DNA of 49,721 bases, taken from assembly GCA_905214305.1 (NCBI GenBank), contig CAJMLK010000019.1:1-49721 (forward strand). The letters run 5' to 3'. Of the stretch, positions 16,098-24,106 are shown one piece after another. The first letter of the stretch is position 1. Every line of letters starts with the position of its first letter. The notes under the pieces were generated by a model. The model saw only the letters and a list, made by a program, of their open reading frames with translations. It did no database searches and was not told the origin of the DNA. The position numbers and the translations under genes are program-made. Source of the stretch: an uncultured bacterium (GTDB lineage: Bacteria; Desulfobacterota; Desulfovibrionia; Desulfovibrionales; Desulfovibrionaceae).

Positions 16098-17533
16098 ACA
16101 CTGACCGCCACCTGCCCCAAAGCCTGTTTTCGCGGCTGAGCCTCTTATTGCTCGGGGCCTTTTTTATCCTGCATACCGTGACCATCCTCACCGTGGCTGA
16201 CTTTTTTGAGCGCCATATGGTGCAGAACATGCTGGCAAATCACAGCGCCACCATAGCCTTGTGCGTGCGCATGTTTGAAGCGGAACCGGCGCAAGCCCGG
16301 CCCGCGCTTATACGCGGTCTGGCGCGGTTTTCGGATGTGCGGGTGGAAATGCTCGATGCAAGGCCCGATATGCCGCAGGGAACAGATACGCTTTCGCGCT
16401 TTTTTCTGGAGCATATCAGCGAAGCGCTGGACGATCTGGCCGCGCCCGGGCAGCAGGCGAGGGTCATGCAGGCGCAGGTGAGGGTTATAATTCTCGGCAA
16501 GGAAGCCGGAAAGTGGGCTTCGATTTTTGAAAGATTTTTTTCCTTGTGGGATGTGTCCGGCTCGTTTGAGGCCCGCCTGACCATAAAACTTGCCGACGGT
16601 TCATGGCTGGGCATCAGCTATGACGGCCCGGCTCACCGTGCCCATCTTGAAGACATGCCCTTTGTGGTGCTTGGTCTGGAATTCATTGTTTTTGCAGCCT
16701 TGCTGCTGCTCATCGTCTACAGGCTGGTGCGCCCGTTGCGCACTCTGGCGCGGGCAGCGGAAAAGTTCGGTTCTTCGCAGCGCCTGCCCCATATGGTTCC
16801 GGACGAAGGCCCCAGTGAGGTGCGCCACGCGGCACAGGCGTTTAACGCCATGCAAAAGCGCATCAGCGGCATCATGAAGGAACGGGAACGGGTTTTCGCC
16901 GCGCTGTCGCATGATTTGCGCACGCCGCTTACCCGCATGCGCCTGCGGCTTGAAAGTACCCCTCCCGGAACCTTCCGGCAAAAAATGCTTGAAGATGTGC
17001 AGAGCCTGCACTCCATTGTGGAAATGGGCACGGCCATGACCCAGTGCCATCGGCATACGGAAGATCGTGTCAGGGTGGACATGCAGGCGTTTCTTGAGTC
17101 CATTGTGGAAGACCGCCGTGAAATGGGGCAGGACGTGGCGCTGTCCGGCCCGGAGCTTGAGCTTCAGGCCCTTGTCTATCCTGTGGCTCTGCGCCGCTGT
17201 CTGGATAATCTGCTGGACAACGCCCTGCGTTATGGGCGGGAGGCTGTGCTTTCCGCCTCTGTTCAGGCGCTGCCCGGCGGAAAAAACGTATTGCGTGTGG
17301 ATATTGACGACAAGGGGCCGGGCATGCCCGAGGCTTTGCTGGAAAAGGTCTTTGAACCGTTTTTTCGTGTGGAAGGCTCTCGTAACCGGCACACGGGCGG
17401 GCACGGCCTTGGGCTTTCCATTGCCCGGAGCATGGCCGACCTGCATGAAGCCACACTGTTCCTTGACAATTTGCCCCAGGGGGGCCTCAGGGCGCGGCTT
17501 GAGCTGCCGCTGCTGGACGAGCCGCATGCCTGA
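16094..17533 (+). CDS. EnvZ-type membrane sensor histidine kinase
   Basis: A 479-residue kinase for the preceding regulator. A first membrane helix at about 10-33 (LSLLLLGAFFILHTVTILTV), a periplasmic sensor segment of about 155 residues, a second helix at about 195-217, then a HAMP linker. The phospho-acceptor is His273 in FAALSHDLRTPLTRMRL. The ATPase domain shows the N box (DNLLDNALRYG), G1 (DIDDKGPGMPEA), F box (FEPFFRVE) and G2 (GGHGLGLSIA). Architecture and the four-gene-order context match EnvZ. The periplasmic domain gives no obvious ligand. Confidence 0.94.
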   Translation: MNTDRHLPQSLFSRLSLLLLGAFFILHTVTILTVADFFERHMVQNMLANHSATIALCVRMFEAEPAQARPALIRGLARFSDVRVEMLDARPDMPQGTDTLSRFFLEHISEALDDLAAPGQQARVMQAQVRVIILGKEAGKWASIFERFFSLWDVSGSFEARLTIKLADGSWLGISYDGPAHRAHLEDMPFVVLGLEFIVFAALLLLIVYRLVRPLRTLARAAEKFGSSQRLPHMVPDEGPSEVRHAAQAFNAMQKRISGIMKERERVFAALSHDLRTPLTRMRLRLESTPPGTFRQKMLEDVQSLHSIVEMGTAMTQCHRHTEDRVRVDMQAFLESIVEDRREMGQDVALSGPELELQALVYPVALRRCLDNLLDNALRYGREAVLSASVQALPGGKNVLRVDIDDKGPGMPEALLEKVFEPFFRVEGSRNRHTGGHGLGLSIARSMADLHEATLFLDNLPQGGLRARLELPLLDEPHA

Positions 17534-17632
17534 TGGCCCACGCCTGATGCCACAGCGCGGGCCAGTGCGGCAAAGGGCTGGAATCTGGAATGGCAGGAGT
17601 GCAACGAGGGCAGGCGGGGCTGATTCTGGCCC

Positions 17633-17705
17633 GTGCTGGTCTGGGCGGTGCTGGTCTGGACGGTGCTGATTTGGCCCGGATTCATGGCCCGTGCTGATCT
17701 GGCGG
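17633..17705. repeat. 15-bp degenerate tandem repeat
   Basis: GTGCTGGTCTGGGCG (17633), GTGCTGGTCTGGACG (17648) and GTGCTGATTTGGCCC (17663) are head to tail, with a fourth unit GTGCTGATCTGGCGG at 17691. It lies in the gap after the kinase gene. On the plus strand it could encode a pentapeptide-like AGLGG-AGLDG-ADLAR run, but no start or gene context supports translation. Confidence 0.65.
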
Positions 17706-17802
17706 CCCTGAGATGTCGGCGCGGGGTCACCGGCATGCCCGGCAGGCGAAAAATGCCTGCCGGAACAAAACCGAAATCTGGGCCAGAGCCATAGGCAGGG
17801 TC

Positions 17803-18594
17803 TTACAGGGCAGCTCTGCCAAGGATATAGGCGCAGCGCTGCGGGCGGCTGTGGATGCGGGTGCGCCGCAAAACACGAAAGCCGTGCCTGTGCGCAAGGC
17901 GTTCCACATCTTCATGAGACAGGCGGAATGTATATTCCGAGGGTCGACGCAGGTGTCTGGGCTTGCGCCAGTCTTCAGTATGGTACTCGTTGTTGGCAAC
18001 GCCGTTGTATCTGTCGCTGATGACGTCAAAAACAAAAAATCCGGCGGGTTTCAGGCAGGGCCTGTATGTTTCCATAAAGGCGTCCAGCGATGTGCCGGGC
18101 AGGTGGTACAGCCAGTTGACCGACAGTATGGCTCCCTGATTTTCAGGCAGCCGGGCGGGTGACAGGGCATTGTCCTGCCATGTCTCCAGGCTGTGGCCCA
18201 TATATTTCTGCAAATGTTCGCTGAAGTGCAGCACGCGGGGGTCAATGTCGCTGCCGGAAAGATGGGTAAAGCCCTTGAGGGCCAGCCACAGCAGGTTTGC
18301 ACCGCTGCCGCAGCCCGGCTCGAAAACAGGCGTGTTTTTCGGCAGATAACGGGCAATCCAGCCGCAGGGGATGCACACATGCCTGCGTGGATTTCTGTGT
18401 GCAACGGCCTCGACGTGCCACGGCGGCGAGTCGCACTGGCTGCTGGCTTTCTGAAGAAAATGCAGGGGAACAGGCAACGAGTGCCCAAGGGGCCACCTGT
18501 CGCGCAGATAGTCCATGCCCTGCCGGAAAAGATCCTTTGCCGTCGGTGCGGGTACAGGAACCTGTAATCGCGAAAAAGCGGTTTCATTATGCAT
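17803..18594 (-). CDS. Class I SAM-dependent methyltransferase
   Basis: A 263-residue methyltransferase. Motif I is PVFEPGCGSGANLLWLA near residue 90, then GSDIDPRVLHFSEHL (acidic loop binding the ribose), SVNWLYHLPGTSLDAF and a post-motif segment with CLKPAGFFVFDVISD. The substrate cannot be read from sequence. The N-terminal region has a His/Cys-containing segment (HVCIPCGWIARYL). The start at 18594 (MHNETAF) is preferred over 18723 because the extra 43 residues are unlike coding sequence; neither start has a strong ribosome binding site. Confidence 0.75.
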   Translation of the reverse strand: MHNETAFSRLQVPVPAPTAKDLFRQGMDYLRDRWPLGHSLPVPLHFLQKASSQCDSPPWHVEAVAHRNPRRHVCIPCGWIARYLPKNTPVFEPGCGSGANLLWLALKGFTHLSGSDIDPRVLHFSEHLQKYMGHSLETWQDNALSPARLPENQGAILSVNWLYHLPGTSLDAFMETYRPCLKPAGFFVFDVISDRYNGVANNEYHTEDWRKPRHLRRPSEYTFRLSHEDVERLAHRHGFRVLRRTRIHSRPQRCAYILGRAAL

Positions 18595-18774
18595 GGTTTC
18601 ATATATAGCAGCAGGCGGGTGGCAAACTGTGTGTCCAGTATGACAAATTGTAACAAAGTGTTGCAGGCGGGGCATGTCAGGGCGCATGCGGCAGCTCCGG
18701 CAGGGCAGGCCTGTACTTTTCATTTTTCTAAACTTTATATAGACTGATTGTGGCAGAGCAGCATTTGCGGCTTT

Positions 18775-18897
18775 GGAGCAGATTACGGATGAAATGAGCG
18801 AACTGCCTTGCGAGGATTTTTTTAAATCTTCGCCGCGAGCTGCGATCGGGGCAGGCTTTGCCTGCCGCAGGCGGGTATTTCAGATGTTGCATGCTCC
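18775..18897 (+). repeat. Core C intergenic repeat
   Basis: Ends GGAGCA and TGCTCC are inverted. The first part (GGAGCAGATTACGGATGA) matches the copy at 36570, and a hairpin follows near 18811-18836 (TGCGAGGATTT / AAATCTTCGC) plus GGCAGGC/GCCTGCC. It abuts a core A element at 18898 with no base between. Confidence 0.65.
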
Positions 18898-19046
18898 AGA
18901 GCATTCCGGCTTTGAAAAAGCATGGATGCTCTAACGCTGCACGAAAGTGCAGTGCGCCACAACGTGGCGTGGATTCAGCCGGAAATCGCATTTTTTGGCT
19001 GCATGAAAACATTGAAATGTGAAGCGTTTCAATAAGGACCTGCTCT
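18898..19046 (-). repeat. Core A intergenic repeat, 149 bp
   Basis: AGAGCA (18898-18903) and TGCTCT (19041-19046) bound the element. Read on the minus strand it aligns along its whole length with 33291-33439, including GAATCCACGCCACGTTGTGG and the small stem CTGCAC..GTGCAG. By eye about 80% of bases agree and both copies are exactly 149 bp. Confidence 0.8.
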
Positions 19047-19099
19047 GGTGACGCAAGGTCGCTGTCTGCCGCACATTCTGTACCGTTGAGGGAGAAGGC

Positions 19100-19576
19100 A
19101 TGAACAAAATATTTGGCATTCTGGCCCTGATCTGCGTTCTGGCAGTGGCGGGCGTAGCGGCGGCGGCCACGCCGCAGGCAGGCAAGCCTGTGCAGGACAA
19201 GCCCGAAAAGGGCGCGGACCGCGTGACCGTGGTCAGCGTGTCCCTTGAAGGCACGGACAGCATCGGAGCGCGCCTTGGCACGAGCCTGAAGGAACGCTTC
19301 AATAAAAGCAGCCTGTTTACACTGAATGATGATGAGGAAAAAGATCAGCCCAAGCTGTATGTCATGCTGGAGAGCAAGGCCGAATTTCCTGATCGTCCGG
19401 GTGTCGGCTCGGTCTATTCCGTGTGCTGGGTTTTCAAGCAGGGCAAGGGGTATCTTGGATACCTTCTGGCGCGTGACCTTGGAACCATCAATTATGAAGA
19501 AGTGGACGGGCTGGTAGACAGGCTGGTGGAGCGTACGGACGGCATTGCCGCCAAATACAGCAGCCTGTGGAAATAG
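19100..19576 (+). CDS. Small exported protein of unknown function
   Basis: 158 residues with a clear signal peptide (KIFGILALICVLAVAGVAAAA, cleavage after about residue 23) and no lipobox cysteine in the right place. The mature part has an alpha/beta pattern (DRVTVVSVSLEGTDSIGARLGTSLKERFNKSSLF, then KLYVMLESKAEF and YSVCWVF). This reads like small periplasmic proteins that compute or compare another polymer, but I cannot name a family. GGGAGAAGGC precedes the ATG. It is followed by a strong terminator at 19764 and preceded by two repeat elements, so it is probably a single-gene unit. Confidence 0.8.
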   Translation: MNKIFGILALICVLAVAGVAAAATPQAGKPVQDKPEKGADRVTVVSVSLEGTDSIGARLGTSLKERFNKSSLFTLNDDEEKDQPKLYVMLESKAEFPDRPGVGSVYSVCWVFKQGKGYLGYLLARDLGTINYEEVDGLVDRLVERTDGIAAKYSSLWK

Positions 19577-19763
19577 CAGCCACGCCCAGGGTCCTGTCGG
19601 GTATTTTCACTGTGAAAATGCTTGCGTGACCGCAAAGCGCCACGCTGTCTTCATCTGTGATTTTTTCGTCGTAGCGGTCGAAGCAGTCCGGGCCTGCGGG
19701 CATTTCGCATTGCGGATGTACTGACCGGCCGCACTGCGCTGCAAGATAGAAAAGCGTCATGTC

Positions 19764-19795
19764 AAAAAGCTCCCCATCATCCGGGGAGCTTTTTT
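19764..19795 (+). terminator. Intrinsic terminator
   Basis: AAAAAGCTCCCC and GGGGAGCTTTTT are perfect 12-bp arms around a 7-nt loop, ending in TTTTTT. It lies 188 bp after the small exported protein gene. Confidence 0.85.
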
Positions 19796-19847
19796 GCGTC
19801 TTTACGAATTTGCGTCTTTACAAAAAGGCAGGACATTTCAGTCTGGT

Positions 19848-19920
19848 AGAGCATTTTCGCATCGAGAATGCCCACACTCAATGCTTTCCGGGCGCCCGCT
19901 TTGGCGCGCCCGCTCCCGCT
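19848..19920. repeat. AGAGCA-family fragment next to a complete core B element
   Basis: Starts AGAGCATTTTCGCATCGAGAATGC, a short palindromic end, and runs to the CTAG that begins the next element. It includes a GCGCCCGCTTTGGCGCGC stem. Confidence 0.4.
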
Positions 19921-20068
19921 AGAGCAGATTAACTTTGAGAATATACATTCTCAAAGTTTAAGGCACGCTCACTTCGGCGTTTAACCGCGCAGATAAACTG
20001 CGCTTACGCCTCCGTAGCGAACGTCTGCTCACGCAGACGCCAGAGCAATTTCAAAGTGAAATTGCTCT
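19921..20068 (+). repeat. Core B-short intergenic repeat, 148 bp
   Basis: Bounded by AGAGCA (19921) and TGCTCT (ending 20068). The left end holds the stem AACTTTGAGAA/TTCTCAAAGTT and the right end the perfect palindrome GAGCAATTTCA / TGAAATTGCTC. The reverse complement at 36716-36863 is exactly the same length and differs at only about ten positions by eye. Confidence 0.88.
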
Positions 20069-20131
20069 ATTCGCAAACAGCTCCAGAGCGGGTTCACCAC
20101 CGGTGTTCCGCATGTTTCAGCGGCAGCGCCC

Positions 20132-23050
20132 TCAGCCCTGTTCCGCAGGCGGAGGCCCCGGAAGCGGATCATCGTAGAAGATGCAGCGGTTCTTGCCGAG
20201 CTGCTTGGCGCGGTACTGGGCGTTGTCTGCCCGCTGAAGCGCTTCTTCATAGGAAGTCTCGCTGCCGTCGAGCATGTAGATGCCGATGCTGGCGCTGATG
20301 TTCACGGTTTTTCCATCGCGGTCGAAGCGCATGTCCAGCGCCTTGAGCACGGAATCTGCCCGCGCGGCCATGGCGTTGCGGGTGATGCCCATGGCGAAGA
20401 CGCAGAATTCGTCGCCGCCAAAGCGGCCCACGGCGTCCACATTGCGAAAGATGCGTCTGAGGGCGTCAGCGGCGTCCACCAGTGCGGCATCGCCAGCCAT
20501 GTGGCCCAGACTGTCATTGAGTTCCTTGAAGTTGTCCAGATCAAGAAAGAGCAGGGCGTGCGTCTTGTCACCCTTGAGCCGCACGGGCATGTTCTGCATG
20601 ACCTTTTCGCGAAAGGCCACCTTGTTGTAAAGGTCTGTCAGGCTGTCGCGCTGTGACAGACGCTCCAGCTCGGCCCTGCGGCGCACCTCTTCATCAATGT
20701 CCACGATTTTTCCCACAATGTGCAGCGGGGCGTCCTTTTTGCTGATCCGGGTGGTCTGCACCCTGCACCAGATGTACCGCCCCTGTGCCGTGGGAATGCG
20801 CATGACGCTGAACACCGTGCGCTCGCCTGACCGCACGCGCCGCCGCATTTCCGTCAGCGCGGGCAGATCGTCGGGGTGGACGATCTGATCATTGCGCGGG
20901 CGGCCCTCAGGAGTAAACATGGGGGTGCTGTCGCGCCCGAACTTGGTGACGAAATTGGGCGAACAGGTGAATTGCCGCTTTTCAAGGTCCATATCAAAGA
21001 TAATATCCTGCGACTGCTCAAGCAGGATGCGGTAGCGCTCTTTTTCCTGCTCCAGCTCGGTCTGCATGTGCTTTTGCTCGGTAATGTCCACCACAACGCA
21101 GTCCAGGCAGGGAACCGCCGTGACCTGCCCGTCGCTGGACCACGTGCAGCGAAGCAGGGCGGGGATGTGCTGGCCGTTTTTGCGGCGCAGGCGCAGCTCC
21201 ATATTGACGGAGGTGCTTTCTTCGCGGCGGCTTTCAAGCAGCTGGAACAGTTTTTCGGATTCCTCGGCGCTGAGAAAATCCGCCAGACAGGGGTTTTTGG
21301 GCGGGCTGTCGCTATAGCCCAGCAAGTGCCAGAACCCGCTGTTGGCATTGCGGATGTCCAGCCGGGGATTGTTGATAAGGCTGATGACGCCGCCGTTGAT
21401 ATTGTTTGCCATGTTGGTAAGGCGGCGTTCACTCTCCTGGGCGCTTCTGCCGCTTTTACGCCGCAGGTAGGCAAGGCAGACAAAAAACACCAGACCAAAA
21501 AGCAGCAGCTGCCCCAGAATCGTCAGTATCGTGCGGTGTTCGTAGGTCATGTCCGACAGGCTCATGGGCGAGGCCACAGCGGAAATGTTTTCGGAAATGA
21601 TCTGGCTTTTGCTCTTTTCGTCCACATTCATGAGCAGTTTGTTGAGAATGTTCAGCAAGGGCGGCGGCATGGTGGTGCTGACCGCCAGCCGGTTGTCTTC
21701 AAAGCCGTTGTATTCCTGAAGGGGAACGATGTCGCGAAAACGGGGCTTGGCCAGCAGATAGTCCACTTCAAAACTGGTTTGCAGCAACAGGTCTGCCTTG
21801 CCCGCGATCACGGCCTCAAGGCAGCATTCGATGTCGGGATACGGCTCCACACGCAGGTCGGGAAAATTGGAGCTGAGATATACACGTCCGCCACGCCAGG
21901 AGGCTGGTATGGCCACGCGCAGAGGGGCGCCGGGCGGGATTTCGGAAATTCTTTTGCTGTACAGGTTCAGCCCGCTGCGCAGTACGGGCGAGGTAAGCGT
22001 GTAGAACGGGCTGGAATTGCACGTTGTGGAGTACATCACACCGGCACACAGGTCTATTTTTCCCTGCCTGAAGTAGTCATTCAGGTTCATGGCCGGGTCA
22101 TCCATCGGCACAAATTCAAAGATCAGGCCGCTCTCGCGACTGAGTTTGCGGAGTATGCCCGGCAGGATGCCGCGTGTTTCGCCGGTATTTTTGTCATGCC
22201 AGATCAGTGGCTTGCGGGTGGGGCTGTAGCCTACGCGCAAGGGGGGGCAGGCGCGGATGAAGTCTCTTTCAGCCTTGGTCAGCGGTGTCTGGTAGCTGCG
22301 CCACAAATGGGTGCGGGAAAGCTTGTTTTCCAGGTCGGGCTGTTCCAGCTTGAGCTGGGCAATGCCGTATTCCAGCTCTTTCATGAGCTGCGCGCTGTTG
22401 CGGTTGGCGATATAGAAAAATGGCCTGGGGTCGTATTTTGCCAGTACCGTCTCGTCGGGTTCAAGACTGATGACGGAAGTCAGGATGGCGTCAATGGTTC
22501 CGGCTTTCAGGGCATCGCGGGAATCTTTGGCAAGCGCGAATGGAACAAGGCTGGGCGCGGTAAAGCCGTTGTGGGCGGCATAGGCCGTAAAGTCCGCCCG
22601 CCAGGGGCTGTCGCTGGTGACGCCGATGCGCAGGTTTTCAAATTTTTTGAAGTCTTCGTAAACAAGGGGCGTATCTTTGAGGGCCACAAGCGCGGTATAG
22701 GTGATACCGCTGGCATATGGAGAGTACAGAAAGCGCGCGGCGCGCTCAGGCGTGTGCAGTACGCCGCCGAGGATGTCGATCTGGTTTTTTTCCAGCGCGT
22801 TCAGGGCTGCATGCCAGGTGTCGAAGCTGACGAATTTTACCTGCCACCCGGTGTATCTGCTCACCTGTTCCAGATAGTCAACGTCGTAGCCTGCGGGTTG
22901 GCCGTTTTCCAGAGAATGGAAGCCGCCCATGGGAAAGATGGCCGTCCGCACAGTTCGGGAAGCAGCCTGGGACGGCAAACTCCAGAGAGCCTGTGCAATG
23001 CATAGCAGCACCCAGGCCAGAAGTTTCAGGACGCGAAAGTTCCTGTTCAT
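20132..23050 (-). CDS. Membrane diguanylate cyclase with two periplasmic solute-binding domains and PAS domains
   Basis: 972 residues. A signal/anchor helix (residues 8-30), then two SBP_bac_3-type domains in tandem (about 35-255 and 265-500; RTAIFPMGGFHSLENGQPAGYDVDY, then LRVGYSPTRKPLIWHDKNTGE) that would face the periplasm. A membrane helix at about 520-540 (ILGQLLLFGLVFFVCLAYL) is followed by two PAS/PAC units (545-800) and a GGDEF domain. The active motif GRFGGDEF is intact and an I-site RNVD lies five residues upstream of it, so feedback inhibition by c-di-GMP is expected. This is the BvgS/EvgS sensor layout joined to a cyclase instead of a kinase. Ligands could be amino acids but are not shown. 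No EAL domain. Confidence 0.92.
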   Translation of the reverse strand: MNRNFRVLKLLAWVLLCIAQALWSLPSQAASRTVRTAIFPMGGFHSLENGQPAGYDVDYLEQVSRYTGWQVKFVSFDTWHAALNALEKNQIDILGGVLHTPERAARFLYSPYASGITYTALVALKDTPLVYEDFKKFENLRIGVTSDSPWRADFTAYAAHNGFTAPSLVPFALAKDSRDALKAGTIDAILTSVISLEPDETVLAKYDPRPFFYIANRNSAQLMKELEYGIAQLKLEQPDLENKLSRTHLWRSYQTPLTKAERDFIRACPPLRVGYSPTRKPLIWHDKNTGETRGILPGILRKLSRESGLIFEFVPMDDPAMNLNDYFRQGKIDLCAGVMYSTTCNSSPFYTLTSPVLRSGLNLYSKRISEIPPGAPLRVAIPASWRGGRVYLSSNFPDLRVEPYPDIECCLEAVIAGKADLLLQTSFEVDYLLAKPRFRDIVPLQEYNGFEDNRLAVSTTMPPPLLNILNKLLMNVDEKSKSQIISENISAVASPMSLSDMTYEHRTILTILGQLLLFGLVFFVCLAYLRRKSGRSAQESERRLTNMANNINGGVISLINNPRLDIRNANSGFWHLLGYSDSPPKNPCLADFLSAEESEKLFQLLESRREESTSVNMELRLRRKNGQHIPALLRCTWSSDGQVTAVPCLDCVVVDITEQKHMQTELEQEKERYRILLEQSQDIIFDMDLEKRQFTCSPNFVTKFGRDSTPMFTPEGRPRNDQIVHPDDLPALTEMRRRVRSGERTVFSVMRIPTAQGRYIWCRVQTTRISKKDAPLHIVGKIVDIDEEVRRRAELERLSQRDSLTDLYNKVAFREKVMQNMPVRLKGDKTHALLFLDLDNFKELNDSLGHMAGDAALVDAADALRRIFRNVDAVGRFGGDEFCVFAMGITRNAMAARADSVLKALDMRFDRDGKTVNISASIGIYMLDGSETSYEEALQRADNAQYRAKQLGKNRCIFYDDPLPGPPPAEQG

Positions 23051-23150
23051 GTCCCCTTGCCCCCATCAAGACTCGTATGCAAGCCCGCCGCCCGGCCATG
23101 CCCCCCGGCACGGCTTCACACGGCAGCGGAAATCCGGTGTGCGCGTGCCG

Positions 23151-24092
23151 TCAGTTCCGGGTGGCAGCCGCAACGCGCGGCTCTGCCTGCATACTGCGCT
23201 GGCGCAGCACATATATGCGCGCGGCCAGGGCCTCAATGGCCCTTGCCGGGGTCAGCCCGTACTGCAAGGCGTCCTGCGCTTCTGTCAGCCATTGGCAGAC
23301 AAGGGCCAGGTCGTGTGCGCCCAGGTTTGCCAGGGCCGGATCCAACGGAGAAGTAGTATCAGTTATTGCTTCAGAAAGTATACGGTTTATAGATTTCTGG
23401 CAACACAGTAAAAGACGGCCGGCCTGGGCAGCGTCCAGCGCGCCCCTGGCGGCCAGCGCGTCCAGAAGTCCCTGTCCGGTCAGCAGAAAATGGGCCAGCT
23501 TTTCTTCCCACGGGCGCATGGCGTCATCTGCGGCCCAACTGTCGGGCCAGGGCAGGGTAAGGCAGAAAGAGCGGGAAACCAGAGTCGGCAGCAGCTGTTC
23601 GCGCTGTGGCGCAAGCAGCACGAAAACCGTGGTGGCCGAAGGCTCTTCAAGTGCCTTGAGCAAGGCGTTGGCAGCCTCGTCGCGCGTCAGGGAAAGGCCC
23701 ATAAGCAGAACCACGCGGCGCCCGTTTCCGTGGGGGGCGTCGCGCAGGCGGCTTTTAAGCTCCCGTACGCGCTCCATATTGAAGGCGCGTACGGGGCCGG
23801 GATTTTCTTCGTCTTCGCGGTTGCTGATGCGGCCGTCATACGCGGCAAGGTCAAGGTGCTCGCCAGCCGCAATCTGCAGACAGGCAGGGCAGGCAAGGCA
23901 TGGCCCGCCAGTCTGGGCGGCCTGCGGGCAGTTGATGCGCGCAGCCCAGTAAAGAGCCAGATCATGCCTTTGCGCCTCGCTGCCGCCTTCAAGCAGCACT
24001 ACCTGAGGCGGAGCCGCCCCCAGACGGTTCAGGGCGTCTTTAAGCCCGTCAAAGGCCGGAACGGCAATGGCCGAAAGCATGGGCGCGGTCAT
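23151..24092 (-). CDS. holB: DNA polymerase III delta' subunit
   Basis: 313 residues, clamp-loader subunit of the replicative polymerase. A zinc module with cysteines (CPQAAQTGGPCLACPACLQI, about residues 54-73) and a sensor region (LTRDEAANALLKALEEPSATTVFVLLA, about 165-190) are typical of HolB/DnaX-like AAA+ proteins; SRSFCLTLP is the segment after the SRC motif (here SRSFC). The C-terminal part is divergent and short. It sits 14 bp downstream of purA on the same strand. Confidence 0.85.
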   Translation of the reverse strand: MTAPMLSAIAVPAFDGLKDALNRLGAAPPQVVLLEGGSEAQRHDLALYWAARINCPQAAQTGGPCLACPACLQIAAGEHLDLAAYDGRISNREDEENPGPVRAFNMERVRELKSRLRDAPHGNGRRVVLLMGLSLTRDEAANALLKALEEPSATTVFVLLAPQREQLLPTLVSRSFCLTLPWPDSWAADDAMRPWEEKLAHFLLTGQGLLDALAARGALDAAQAGRLLLCCQKSINRILSEAITDTTSPLDPALANLGAHDLALVCQWLTEAQDALQYGLTPARAIEALAARIYVLRQRSMQAEPRVAAATRN

Positions 24093-24106
24093 GGCGCGGC
24101 TGCGCC

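Noticed and set aside
20876..23005. 709-codon open frame on the plus strand
   Set aside because: It lies wholly antisense to the diguanylate cyclase gene, whose domains and motifs are clear; GC-rich third positions leave antisense frames open.
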